A stretch of 64,000 nt of DNA, taken from Chryseobacterium panacisoli. GTDB taxonomy: Bacteria > Bacteroidota > Bacteroidia > Flavobacteriales > Weeksellaceae. Below are positions 16,551-24,615 of the stretch, one piece after another. The DNA lies in contig NZ_VTRU01000002.1 in the NCBI RefSeq assembly GCF_008274625.1, positions 62,001-126,000 of the forward strand, given 5' to 3'. Made by a program: the position numbers and the translations under genes. Each line of letters begins with the position of its first letter. The first letter of the stretch is position 1. Below the pieces are notes generated by a model, which saw only the letters and a list, made by a program, of their open reading frames with translations, had not been told where the DNA came from and did no database searches.

Positions 16551-16790
16551 CTAATACGGTTGTTCTTCACAGATCGAAGGTGGATTACATCCGCCGCCGC
16601 CAGGGGTTCCGCCGCCTACAAAGATGCATTGTCCCGGATTTCCGTCTTCATACATTTCACATGCATATCCCCAGGCACATTGGCAGTCGTCCTGACAATT
16701 ATAAGAGTTGCCTCCCATATGGCAGCCGTCTATTCCGCTGCCCAGAATTGCAGATAAGTCCTTTCTCAAAAGTTTTTTCATTGTTTTCAT
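16551..16790 (-). CDS. Cys-rich leader peptide, bacteriocin-like
   Basis: 79 residues. The leader MKKLLRKDLSAILGSG (second ATG at 16781 is equally possible) has the Lys-x-Leu-x-x-Lys-x-Leu layout of the double-glycine peptides, but with GSG in place of GG. The core has eight cysteines. One block, C-x3-C-x-C-A-W-G-Y-A-C-x-M-Y-E-D, resembles small Cys-knot-like Chryseobacterium 'bacteriocin-like' proteins, and a Gly-rich stretch (VGGGTPGGGG) precedes the last two Cys. No maturation gene is adjacent. Secretion is inferred from the leader alone. Confidence 0.65.
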   Translation of the reverse strand: MKTMKKLLRKDLSAILGSGIDGCHMGGNSYNCQDDCQCAWGYACEMYEDGNPGQCIFVGGGTPGGGGCNPPSICEEQPY

Positions 16791-16896
16791 GATTAATTTG
16801 GTATTAAATGTTATTGTTTAAAATTGTACATCCTTGTAAATATAATAAAATTGTCTTAATGGATTGTAAATGAATTGTATGCAGATGCATTATACG

Positions 16897-16925
16897 AATA
16901 AAGCCACTGTAAGAGTGGCTTTATT
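16897..16925 (-). terminator. Terminator of the lipoprotein gene at 16948
   Basis: 11-bp perfect stem (16897-16907 with 16915-16925), 7-nt loop. Confidence 0.7.
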
Positions 16926-16947
16926 ATGATACATAGGTGGTTTTGTC

Positions 16948-18255
16948 TTAGAAGCTGAAATCCTTTTGATACAGCATATATTCTTTTTTGAAAAGAGGAA
17001 TTGTGCCTTCATATCTGAGAGGAGCTATTCCAAAACCGTAAAACATATCAGCCTGAATCTTACCTTTTACAGAGATTACGCCTTTCCTTTCAGGAACGAA
17101 TGTTAATTCTAAAGATGAAAGGGCAGAAGCTCTTCCTCTCAATCCGGAATTAGCAATCGGAATAGAAATAAACATCAGTCCTACAGCTCCTTTAGCTTCT
17201 AAGCCCGCTTCAGCAGATAAGTTTCCTTCAGCACCAGTAATGGCAGGATCTGATTTCTTTTGCAGATTGATATTGAGTGCCGGAGTTTTGCTTACCAGAA
17301 AGTTGGCATTTCCTTCAAGATCAAGAAGCTGTCCCTGTACTTTTCCTGTAGCCTGTACTCCCAGAAATGGCCCGGCAGCGATGGTAGGGCTTAAGATCAG
17401 TCCGGTAGGCCCCAAAACAATAGGAACAATAGGAATATTCAGATAGTCTGTAGTGCTTACTGTATATCCTAAGCTTCCTACAATACTGGCGGTACTTTTA
17501 AGCTGGATATCATCCATGATAAAATTGACATAAAAATCAGATAAATGTCCCCATGAGAATGTAATATTATAATCAATTTTTGGTGTAAACCCACCTTGTA
17601 CGTTCACGCTGGATGTACCTGCCGAAGATAAAGGAAAGGAAAAAGTTTTATCAAAATTAAAACGGTTGAAGGCAATTATCTTTTGATTTTGGAGATTCTT
17701 TGCTTCAATAGAAAGTATTTTACGATTGATTTCCTCTGAAACCATACCTTCTACAGGTACATAATTTACCATTCTTCCGTCAATATTAACGGGAGCTTTA
17801 CCTGACGGATCATAAACTCCGCTCAATGTTCCGCTATAGATAAATTCTTCAAGTTTTGCACTGGAAGTTTGTACTTTGAATTGGTTATTCAATTTAGAGA
17901 CAGAACTTACTTTTGAAAGAATTGTGCTCACCTGATCACCTTCTATCTTGGTTCCTACAATAACAGTTCCTACCGAAATACTGTCTGTTTGCGGAGTCAT
18001 TCGGCTAAATGTAATTTCTCCGCCATTATGAGTGGAAATTGCATTTACCGATTCATCATTCAGAATAATAACATTCTTCTGCAGGGTTAGATTTCCCAGA
18101 GTCTTCATATGAACAGACTCAGCAGGTTTTTCAACAGGTACATCCGCGGGATCTTCCTGAGAACAAGACGTTAAAAGAAACAAACAGAAAATAGAAAAAA
18201 GAAGAGAAAAATAAAATTTTCTGTTGATTTTGAAGAAATTAGATTTCATTTTCAT
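16948..18255 (-). CDS. Large hypothetical lipoprotein
   Basis: 435 residues. A long signal peptide with LTSC lipobox puts the lipidated Cys at 31; an alternative start at residue 3 is possible. An acidic/Pro linker follows (EDPADVPVEKP). The body is beta-rich with no recognisable domain. It contains long small-residue strands (PIVPIVLGPTGLILSPTIAAGP, AGLEAKGAVGLMFISIPIAN) suggestive of a barrel or beta-helix-like fold. No catalytic motif is seen. It is monocistronic, between a terminator and an upstream gap of ~180 bp. Confidence 0.7.
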   Translation of the reverse strand: MKMKSNFFKINRKFYFSLLFSIFCLFLLTSCSQEDPADVPVEKPAESVHMKTLGNLTLQKNVIILNDESVNAISTHNGGEITFSRMTPQTDSISVGTVIVGTKIEGDQVSTILSKVSSVSKLNNQFKVQTSSAKLEEFIYSGTLSGVYDPSGKAPVNIDGRMVNYVPVEGMVSEEINRKILSIEAKNLQNQKIIAFNRFNFDKTFSFPLSSAGTSSVNVQGGFTPKIDYNITFSWGHLSDFYVNFIMDDIQLKSTASIVGSLGYTVSTTDYLNIPIVPIVLGPTGLILSPTIAAGPFLGVQATGKVQGQLLDLEGNANFLVSKTPALNINLQKKSDPAITGAEGNLSAEAGLEAKGAVGLMFISIPIANSGLRGRASALSSLELTFVPERKGVISVKGKIQADMFYGFGIAPLRYEGTIPLFKKEYMLYQKDFSF

Positions 18256-18407
18256 AAGCAGTAATTTTAAGTTTTCTCTAATTTAAGTGAATTATTTAAG
18301 GATTACAAAAGAATCATGTTAAATTACTGTCAATAACATAATGATTTCCATTGGGTTTTATATTTTAATTCTTCATGCACTACTATGTCCTAAAAATGAA
18401 AAACAAA

Positions 18408-18431
18408 AACCCGCTCTTGTGGGAGCGGGTT
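18408..18431 (-). terminator. Terminator of the pepT unit
   Basis: 9-bp GC-rich stem AACCCGCTC/GAGCGGGTT followed by a reverse-strand T-run (complement of 18398-18409). Confidence 0.85.
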
Positions 18432-18438
18432 AATGATA

Positions 18439-19005
18439 TTATTTTTTAAAAGTCAATGCTAAAGGAACAGAAACATTTGATGACACCGGTTTTCCTTTGT
18501 CTTCTGCTGGTTTCCATTTGCCTTTATCCTTGATACGGTAAAAAGCAGCTTCAATAAATGCATTTACATCTTCATTATTTCCTTTTACATTAGGATCCAG
18601 AGCATTTCCTTTAGAATCAACAACAAAAGTTATTGTTGCTTTGTAGGCTTCTGAAGAAAAGTTTAAGAAATCAAGATCCACAGCTTCATATAACAATTTT
18701 TGAAAGGCGGCTTTACCTTTGTCATATTCAGCTTCTTTAGAGACTTTTGCTTTTGTTGGAGGATCAGCAGCGATCATTTTCTGATCTTCAAGAGAAGCTT
18801 TATCTAAAGCATCTTTGTAAGCCGCTATCTTATCTTCTGTCAAAAGCCATTCTTTCTTCGTTCTTAAATCATTAGGCTTAGGATATTTGTTATACAGTGC
18901 CGTTTTCTTTCTTTCATAGCGTGAATCTGCCCTTTGAAATTCAGAAATCTGGGCACTGCCGAAAATAAAAGTGAAAATGAATGCTGATGCTAAGACCTTT
19001 TTCAT
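18439..19005 (-). CDS. Exported protein with TonB C-terminal-like domain
   Basis: 188 residues. Signal peptide 1-18 (ending GSAQ). Residues ~20-115 are charged and helical (Lys/Glu/Ala rich). The C-terminal ~80 residues fit the TonB-C-like fold: ATITFVVDSKGNALDPNVKG, then KGKWKPAEDKGKPVSSNVSVPLALTF. That is the same K-W-x-P ... G-K-P-V signature as the two proteins at 5360-6222. It is 6 bp downstream of pepT, so probably in one transcript. Role unknown. Confidence 0.75.
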   Translation of the reverse strand: MKKVLASAFIFTFIFGSAQISEFQRADSRYERKKTALYNKYPKPNDLRTKKEWLLTEDKIAAYKDALDKASLEDQKMIAADPPTKAKVSKEAEYDKGKAAFQKLLYEAVDLDFLNFSSEAYKATITFVVDSKGNALDPNVKGNNEDVNAFIEAAFYRIKDKGKWKPAEDKGKPVSSNVSVPLALTFKK

Positions 19006-19011
19006 AATTTA

Positions 19012-20259
19012 TTAAGCTTTTACAATATTAATAATTACTTCAGTTGCTTTTTCCATACTTTCCAAAGCTACATATTCGTAGGGTCCGTGGAAGTTGATTC
19101 CTCCTGCGAAAATATTTGGGCATGGAAGTCCCATATAAGAAAGCTGAGCACCATCTGTTCCTCCTCTGATCGCTTTGATCTTAGGCTCAATACCAGCTTC
19201 AGTCATTGCTTTTGCAGCAAGATCTACAATGTGCATTTTACCTTCAAATTGCTGCTTCATGTTTCTGTATTGCTCTTTGATCTCCACTTCAGCAGTTCCT
19301 TCACCGTGCTTTTGATTGAATTCAGCGATTTTCCCTTCCATAAATTTCTTTCTGGCTTCAAATTTATCTGCATCATGATCACGGATAATGTATTGAAGTT
19401 TAGCTTCAGAGATGTCGGCTGTAATATCCATTAAATGATAGAATCCGTCAAACCCTTTTGTTGTTGAAGGAGTTTCATTAGCAGGAAGCATTTGAGCAAA
19501 TTCAGCCGCTAAAAGAGCCGCATTGATCATTTTTCCGTAAGCATAACCCGGGTGAACACTCAATCCGTGAATTTTTACCACAGCTCCTGCAGCATTAAAG
19601 TTTTCATACTCCAATTCTCCAACTTCTCCACCGTCCATGGTATACGCCCATTCTGCACCGAATTTAGCTACATCAAATTTATGTGCTCCTCTTCCGATCT
19701 CTTCATCCGGAGTAAATCCTATGGCAATTCTTCCATGTTTGATTTCCGGATGGGCAATAAGGTATTCTGCAGCTGTTACAATCTCTGCACAACCCGCTTT
19801 ATCATCAGCACCAAGAAGAGTATTTCCGTCAGTAGTAATTAACGTCTGGCCGATGTATTTTTTTAAACTTTCAAATCTTGAAGGGGATAATGTGAATCCC
19901 GTAGTCTGGTTCAGAAGAAGATCATTTCCATCATAATTTTCCCAAACCTGAGGTTTTACGTTTTCTCCGCTGAAGTCCGGTGAAGTATCATAGTGTGAAA
20001 TAAATCCGATGGTAGGTCTGTCATCATTTTCAAGGTTGGAAGGAACATATCCCATAATATAACCATGCTCATCAATTGAAACGTTTTCCAGGCCAATGGT
20101 TTTCAGTTCTTCAGTAATGTAATTGGCAATATCCCACTGGCGAGGCGTAGAAGGTGTTGTTTCGCTCTCTGCATCACTGGTTGAATATATTTTTACATAG
20201 CTAAGAAAACGGTTCAGTAATTTCTCTTTCCACAAAGGGTTGAATTCTATTGTACTCAT
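19012..20259 (-). CDS. pepT: Peptidase T (tripeptidase), zinc M20 family
   Basis: 415 residues, usual PepT length. The metal ligands are visible in order: GFISHYDTSPD (His and catalytic Asp), LLGADDKAGCAE (bridging Asp), FTPDEEIGRGAHKF (general-base Glu and ligand), the TMDGGEVGE Asp, and FAGGINFHGPYEYV (final His). VHPGYAYGKMINA belongs to the lid/dimerisation domain. PepT removes N-terminal residues from tripeptides in the cytoplasm. It is divergent from the HMG-CoA lyase gene. Confidence 0.95.
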   Translation of the reverse strand: MSTIEFNPLWKEKLLNRFLSYVKIYSTSDAESETTPSTPRQWDIANYITEELKTIGLENVSIDEHGYIMGYVPSNLENDDRPTIGFISHYDTSPDFSGENVKPQVWENYDGNDLLLNQTTGFTLSPSRFESLKKYIGQTLITTDGNTLLGADDKAGCAEIVTAAEYLIAHPEIKHGRIAIGFTPDEEIGRGAHKFDVAKFGAEWAYTMDGGEVGELEYENFNAAGAVVKIHGLSVHPGYAYGKMINAALLAAEFAQMLPANETPSTTKGFDGFYHLMDITADISEAKLQYIIRDHDADKFEARKKFMEGKIAEFNQKHGEGTAEVEIKEQYRNMKQQFEGKMHIVDLAAKAMTEAGIEPKIKAIRGGTDGAQLSYMGLPCPNIFAGGINFHGPYEYVALESMEKATEVIINIVKA

Positions 20260-20445
20260 CAGATATCATAAATTTTAACAAAGTTAGCAAATTTGGTGCT
20301 GAGAATACGTTATTTGCGATTTAATATCAGTTATTGAAATTATAAATCAGATATAAAACTTTGAAAATCAAAATAGTGTTAGCTTTGTATATACAGTATA
20401 CTAAGTAGTTTAGTTTTATTATATTTGAGAAAATCAAAAGTAACA

Positions 20446-21294
20446 ATGTTTCTTACCGAATGTCCTAGAGATGCCATGCAGGGATGGGGAGAATTTATCC
20501 CTACCGATAAAAAAATAGATTATATCAACTCCTTGATGGATGTTGGCTTTGATGTATTGGATTGTCTGAGTTTTGTTTCTCCGAAAGCAATTCCACAGAT
20601 GGCTGATTCTGATGAGGTGGCCAAAAATATTGACAAATCACGTTCCAGGACGAAAGTTTCCGCAATTATCGGTAATTATAGAGGCGCTGAAAAAGCATTA
20701 AAGCACCAGTCAGTTGACATTTTAGGCTTTCCGTTTTCTATTTCCGAAACTTTTCAGCACAGAAATACCAATAAAAGTCAGGAAGAAGCTTTTGATGAAA
20801 TCATTAAAATGCTTGAACTGGTAAAAAGCGAAGGAAAGCAGCTGAATATCTATTTCTCCATGGCTTTCGGAAATCCATATGGAGAAATGTGGAAATGGGA
20901 AGATGTTGACCATTGGGCACAACGTTTTTCTGATATCGGAGTGAAAGATATTTTATTATCAGACACTACAGGAGTGGCAACTCCTGAAACGATTGCCCTT
21001 TTATTTGAAAAAATACCGTCAAAATATCCTGAAATCAATTTCGGAGGACATTTTCATAACCGTTATGAAGATTCCTATTCAAAATTAAAAGCGGCTTATG
21101 ATAAGGGGTGCAGAAGATTTGACAGTGCCATCAAAGGAATCGGAGGATGTCCTATGGCTAAAGATGATCTTGTAGGGAATATGCCAACAGAACAGGTCAT
21201 CAACTTTATGAGCGTTGAAAAAGCAGAACATAAACTGAATCTCCTGAACTTTGAAAGTTCTTACAATAAAGCGAAGGATATTTTTCATTTTTAA
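20446..21294 (+). CDS. Hydroxymethylglutaryl-CoA lyase family protein
   Basis: 282 residues from ATG at 20446; the frame starts at a TTG at 20425. A TIM barrel of the HMGL-like family shows TECPRDAMQGW at the N-terminus (the substrate/metal Asp in RDAxQ), the metal-binding HFHNRYEDS, and the C-terminal catalytic loop GIGGCPMAKDDLVGN with the Cys conserved in HMG-CoA lyases. The enzyme cleaves HMG-CoA to acetyl-CoA and acetoacetate in leucine degradation. No other leucine-catabolic genes are near. A promoter-like TTTG/TAGCTTTG pair lies at 20360-20387 with a short 16-bp spacer. Confidence 0.88.
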   Translation: MFLTECPRDAMQGWGEFIPTDKKIDYINSLMDVGFDVLDCLSFVSPKAIPQMADSDEVAKNIDKSRSRTKVSAIIGNYRGAEKALKHQSVDILGFPFSISETFQHRNTNKSQEEAFDEIIKMLELVKSEGKQLNIYFSMAFGNPYGEMWKWEDVDHWAQRFSDIGVKDILLSDTTGVATPETIALLFEKIPSKYPEINFGGHFHNRYEDSYSKLKAAYDKGCRRFDSAIKGIGGCPMAKDDLVGNMPTEQVINFMSVEKAEHKLNLLNFESSYNKAKDIFHF

Positions 21295-21385
21295 GAAGAA
21301 TACTTCTCACAGGTTTTGCAAATTTCGCAGATAGAAAAAACAATCTGCTCAATCACCGGAATCTGTGATAATTAATATCAATGGG

Positions 21386-21436
21386 AGCGGGCTTTAGCCC
21401 GCTTTACTATATTAAAATACAGTTGGCTTTAGCCAA
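21386..21436. repeat. Two short palindromes sharing a GGCTTTAGCC centre
   Basis: AGCGGGCTTTAGCCCGCT (21386-21403) and TTGGCTTTAGCCAA (21423-21436) are perfect or near-perfect palindromes with the same GGCTTTAGCC core. They look like a dispersed intergenic REP-like unit of the sort common in this genus. No T-run follows, so a terminator role is less likely. Confidence 0.6.
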
Positions 21437-21463
21437 AACATACATTAACCCAAAATCAACAAA

Positions 21464-22300
21464 ATGACTCCAATAATCTCCCCATCCGATTTAAAAAATC
21501 TTCCAACAGAAAATCTTATCATTCTTGATGCAAGAACAGGAAAAGATGTAAAGCAGAATTATCTTGAAAAGCACATAAAAGGAGCTCGATTCATAGATTT
21601 GGATAAAGATTTGGCTGAGATAGGAGAAAATGCCGCTTTTGGAGGAAGACATCCGCTTCCTTCCGTAGAAAAGTTTGCAGAAACACTTTCAAATCTTGGA
21701 ATCGCTGAGAATTCCCATATCATTGTGTATGATGATAAAAATGCTTCAAATGCAGCAGCGAGAGCCTGGTGGATGTTAAGATCTTTCGGTTTTGAAAAAG
21801 TTCAGGTTGTTGATGGTGGAATGCAGGCCGCTGAAAAAAATGGACTGGAATTTTCTTCAGGAGAAGAAATATTTGATAAAGCTTCTTTAATCAAAAAAGA
21901 TCATTGGCTTCTTCCTGTTTCGAGTCTGGAAGTTGTTGAAAATGAGATTGAAAACAATTCTTCTACCATCATTGATGTAAGAGATGCCTATCGCTATAAA
22001 GGTGAATCTGAACCCATTGACCTGGTTGCAGGGCATATTCCCGGGGCGGTCAATATTCCTTTTTCTGAAAACCTTGATGAAAACGGAAATTTTCTGAATC
22101 CGGAAGTTTTAAAAGAAAAATACAGGCAGTTATTAGAAAATAAGCCTGAACATCTGATCATTCACTGCGGATCAGGTGTAACTGCTTGTCATACTATTTT
22201 GGCGCTGGATTATGCAGGATTTCCAATTCCGGATCTGTATGTAGGTTCGTGGAGTGAATGGAGCAGGAGGGAAGGAAAAGAAATAGCAAAAGATATTTAA
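21464..22300 (+). CDS. sseA: Sulfurtransferase, 3-mercaptopyruvate sulfurtransferase type
   Basis: 278 residues, two rhodanese domains. The first (1-140) has LDARTGKD and a degenerate active site. The second carries the catalytic loop HCGSGVTACHT, with CGSGVTA being the version typical of mercaptopyruvate sulfurtransferases. The conserved segment DLVAGHIPGAVNIPF precedes it. The enzyme transfers sulfur from 3-mercaptopyruvate to thiol acceptors. Ends at a strong bidirectional terminator. Confidence 0.88.
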   Translation: MTPIISPSDLKNLPTENLIILDARTGKDVKQNYLEKHIKGARFIDLDKDLAEIGENAAFGGRHPLPSVEKFAETLSNLGIAENSHIIVYDDKNASNAAARAWWMLRSFGFEKVQVVDGGMQAAEKNGLEFSSGEEIFDKASLIKKDHWLLPVSSLEVVENEIENNSSTIIDVRDAYRYKGESEPIDLVAGHIPGAVNIPFSENLDENGNFLNPEVLKEKYRQLLENKPEHLIIHCGSGVTACHTILALDYAGFPIPDLYVGSWSEWSRREGKEIAKDI

Positions 22301-22305
22301 AAATA

Positions 22306-22337
22306 AAAACCCCGAAAAGTAATTCTTTCGGGGTTTT
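22306..22337. terminator. Bidirectional terminator between sulfurtransferase and Fe-S protein gene
   Basis: 12-bp perfect stem AAAACCCCGAAA/TTTCGGGGTTTT with A- and T-rich flanks in both directions, between convergent genes. Confidence 0.85.
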
Positions 22338-22353
22338 ATATTGTTAAGAGTAA

Positions 22354-22680
22354 TTAAAGCATTCCCAGCTCAAACTTCGCCTCTTCGCTCATCATATCCT
22401 TGTTCCAGCTCGGTTCAAAAGTAAGCTCTAAATCTACACTTTTTACATTCTCTACTTCAGCCACTTTATCTTTTACTTCCTGAGGAAGTGTTTCTGCAAC
22501 AGGACAGTTGGGAGTAGTAAGTGTCATTATAATTTTTACGTCAGCATCATCGGAGATCTGGACATCATAAATCAGCCCTAATTCGTAAATATCTACCGGA
22601 ATTTCGGGGTCATATACGGTTTTCAGTACACCAATGATTTCCTCACCAATGTCAGCTATTTGATCGTCTGTAAATTTCAT
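22354..22680 (-). CDS. MIP18/DUF59 family Fe-S assembly protein (SufT/PaaD-like)
   Basis: 108 residues. The DUF59 domain is clear: VLKTVYDPEIPVDIYELGLIYDV, then MTLTTPNCPVAETLP with the conserved Cys, and the C-terminal VDLELTFEPSWNKDMMSEEAK. Proteins of this family help mature Fe-S proteins, and in Bacteroidota they often sit with the SUF genes; here they do not. It is last in a four-gene unit (24256 to 22354) with gaps of 3 to 17 bp or a 4-nt overlap. Confidence 0.88.
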   Translation of the reverse strand: MKFTDDQIADIGEEIIGVLKTVYDPEIPVDIYELGLIYDVQISDDADVKIIMTLTTPNCPVAETLPQEVKDKVAEVENVKSVDLELTFEPSWNKDMMSEEAKFELGML

Positions 22681-22683
22681 TTT

Positions 22684-23385
22684 TTAATCTAGATTGATAT
22701 TCCTTTTCAACAAATCTTCCTGACGCATGCGTCGGAAAATATTTGCCAAAGTTAAGACATCTTTTTCACAATAGTCAACAATTCTCTGCAAGTCTTTTTC
22801 TATGTAGTAAATTGATGAAACCATTGAGCCGTCAATATCATCTTTCGGAGTGGGAATCCCAAAGACATGAGCCAGTAATTCAAGGGATACAAAACTCTTA
22901 TAATCCCCGAATTTCCAAAGCTCCATCGTATCTATGTGAGGAACTTCCCAGGGTTTCTTTCCAAACATCTGAAACGGAGCAGGAGGCAGCATCCCGTTGA
23001 TGAGGTATCTTCTGGCAATCCATGGGAAATCAAATTCTTTTCCATTATGAGCACAGAGAATAACATTGTGAAGTCTTGGGCTGTTGAAGATTTCTCCAAA
23101 TTCCTGAAGCAATTTCTTTTCATCGTGTCCGGAAAAACTTTTTATTTTAAGGGTTTCATTCTTTTCAAGCATTCCGATGGTGATACAGATGATTTTTCCA
23201 AACTCGGCCATAATACCGGCTCTGTCATAAAACTCTTCTGCAGAGATATCTTCTTTTCTCTGAAACCGGGTTTTCTTGTCCCAAAGATATTGCTCTGTTT
23301 CGGATAAGTCGTCCCAGGATCCGGCCTGTGGAACGGTCTCAATATCAAGGAATAAAACTCTTTCTAAAGGGATGTTCTGTATCAT
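22684..23385 (-). CDS. PolB-like 3'-5' exonuclease
   Basis: 233 residues. A DEDD-type exonuclease fold: ExoI motif VLFLDIETVP (Asp14, Glu16), ExoII region CAHNGKEFDFPWIARRY, and ExoIII YCEKDVLTLANIF (Tyr/Asp of a DEDDy enzyme). It matches the predicted 3'-5' exonucleases related to the PolB exonuclease domain (DNA_pol_B_exo2). It lacks a polymerase domain. It probably trims DNA or RNA ends; the substrate is unknown. Located 17 bp after csaA. Confidence 0.85.
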   Translation of the reverse strand: MIQNIPLERVLFLDIETVPQAGSWDDLSETEQYLWDKKTRFQRKEDISAEEFYDRAGIMAEFGKIICITIGMLEKNETLKIKSFSGHDEKKLLQEFGEIFNSPRLHNVILCAHNGKEFDFPWIARRYLINGMLPPAPFQMFGKKPWEVPHIDTMELWKFGDYKSFVSLELLAHVFGIPTPKDDIDGSMVSSIYYIEKDLQRIVDYCEKDVLTLANIFRRMRQEDLLKRNINLD

Positions 23386-23402
23386 ATTGTGTTTTGTTGA
23401 AT

Positions 23403-23750
23403 TTATCCTACCTGCATTCCGTTTTTTGTGGGCAGCGAAGGGGCTAAAAGAGTGACATCACTTTTGTCTTCTCCATATAATCCCAACACCAGACATTCAC
23501 TGAAGAAATTGGCAATCTGTTTTTTAGGGAAATTTACTACTGCTAAAATCTGTTTTCCAACAAGTTCCTCTTTTTCGTAAAGAGAGGTAATTTGTGCAGA
23601 TGATTTTCTGATTCCTAAGTCTCCAAAGTCTATTTCCAGCTGGTAAGATGGGTTTCTTGCTTTTTCAAAATCATTCACTGAGATGATCGTTCCGCATCTG
23701 ATGTCTATTTTTTCAAAATCTGCCCAGGTGATGTCTGGTTTTACTGTCAT
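23403..23750 (-). CDS. csaA: CsaA-like tRNA-binding protein
   Basis: 115 residues, the whole length being an OB-fold tRNA-binding domain: DFEKIDIRCGTIISV, then FGDLGIRKSSAQITSLY, KQILAVVNFPKKQIANFFSECLVLG. These match CsaA/MetRS-C-like domains. CsaA is described as a chaperone-like tRNA-binding protein. The start codon overlaps the stop of the upstream HExxH gene by 4 nt, so translation is coupled. Confidence 0.9.
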   Translation of the reverse strand: MTVKPDITWADFEKIDIRCGTIISVNDFEKARNPSYQLEIDFGDLGIRKSSAQITSLYEKEELVGKQILAVVNFPKKQIANFFSECLVLGLYGEDKSDVTLLAPSLPTKNGMQVG

Positions 23751-24256
23751 GGTAATTCGTTGATTAAATGTTCTACTTCTGTTTTCTGTTCTGCATATTT
23801 TTGCTGTAAGACTGAGCCTTCACCCATTCTTTTGTAATATTCCAGAGCTTTTCCCCCGAAGAATTTTTTATGGAAATCCGAAACTTCAGGAACTTGTGGG
23901 AAAACTTTATGAAAAAGCATTTCATAATACGCCTGGAATTCTCTTTCATTTTTGTCTTCAATTACCTGTCCGGGAGCTTTCTGTCTTACATGAAGCATTT
24001 CATGAGCTACCATATTCAGAACAAGGTTCAGGTCAAAATCAAATAAGTTTTTCGGGATCATCACCGTTTGCGGCCCTCCCAATTCACCTTCCGCAGTAAG
24101 AAGCATTGAAGTAGGAGAGAGTTCTTCTCTGAATCCGAACCCTGCAAAGTTTTCATGCTCCAGGTCAAAGGAATGGATCAGATATTTTGCTGCATCCAGA
24201 ATCTGGTTGTGTTCTTTATAAGCCTCAAGGTGTAAGTTGATCTGCTCGAAATTCAT
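23747..24256 (-). CDS. Putative zinc metallopeptidase-like protein with HExxH
   Basis: 169 residues, no signal peptide, so cytoplasmic. Residues ~85-105 contain VAHEMLHVRQKAPG, an HExxH zinc-binding motif (HEMLH) with a downstream acidic helix (EREFQAYYEMLF) that could supply the third ligand. This is the layout of minimal gluzincin-type domains. I do not recognise a named family. First gene of the unit with csaA. The motif is seen; activity is inferred. Confidence 0.65.
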   Translation of the reverse strand: MNFEQINLHLEAYKEHNQILDAAKYLIHSFDLEHENFAGFGFREELSPTSMLLTAEGELGGPQTVMIPKNLFDFDLNLVLNMVAHEMLHVRQKAPGQVIEDKNEREFQAYYEMLFHKVFPQVPEVSDFHKKFFGGKALEYYKRMGEGSVLQQKYAEQKTEVEHLINELP

Positions 24257-24550
24257 CTGAGATATGTTTTATAACAAATGTATTAAAATATTGAGAATTA
24301 TCAGATCATTAATCATTTAACGGATAAAAATAAGCAAGCATTATTTTCGTTTTTCCACTTCACTTAAAAATTTTTGCTATAATTCTCAATAAAGGTTTTC
24401 TTATACTTACATATTGTCGAATTATTTATACTTTTGATGAAAATAATTTATTATATTTCGGATAGAAAATGTCTTTATTAATCATAGTTATGATTGGATC
24501 AGTTTCATATAGATACATTTTTAACTTTTTCAGAATAAAGATCAATTTAC
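24257..24550. other. AT-rich divergent intergenic region
   Basis: Region upstream of the TonB-type receptor gene and of the HExxH unit. I see no coding frame of note and no hairpin with a T-run; the only clear signal is the promoter at 24551-24581. Confidence 0.6.
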
Positions 24551-24581
24551 TTTGAAAAAACAATCTGTAATTTTAAATTTG
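24551..24581 (+). promoter_or_regulatory. Bacteroidota promoter of the outer-membrane receptor gene
   Basis: TTTG at 24551-24554, a 19-bp spacer, then TAAATTTG at 24574-24581: a perfect match to TTTG-N19-TAnnTTTG. It lies 35 bp upstream of the ATG at 24616. Confidence 0.8.
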
Positions 24582-24615
24582 CTAATAAAATATTTCGAAA
24601 AAACTAATACTAATA

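Noticed and set aside
20425..20445. TTG start extending the HMG-CoA lyase gene
   Set aside because: The conserved domain begins right after the ATG at 20446; the extra seven residues have no support.
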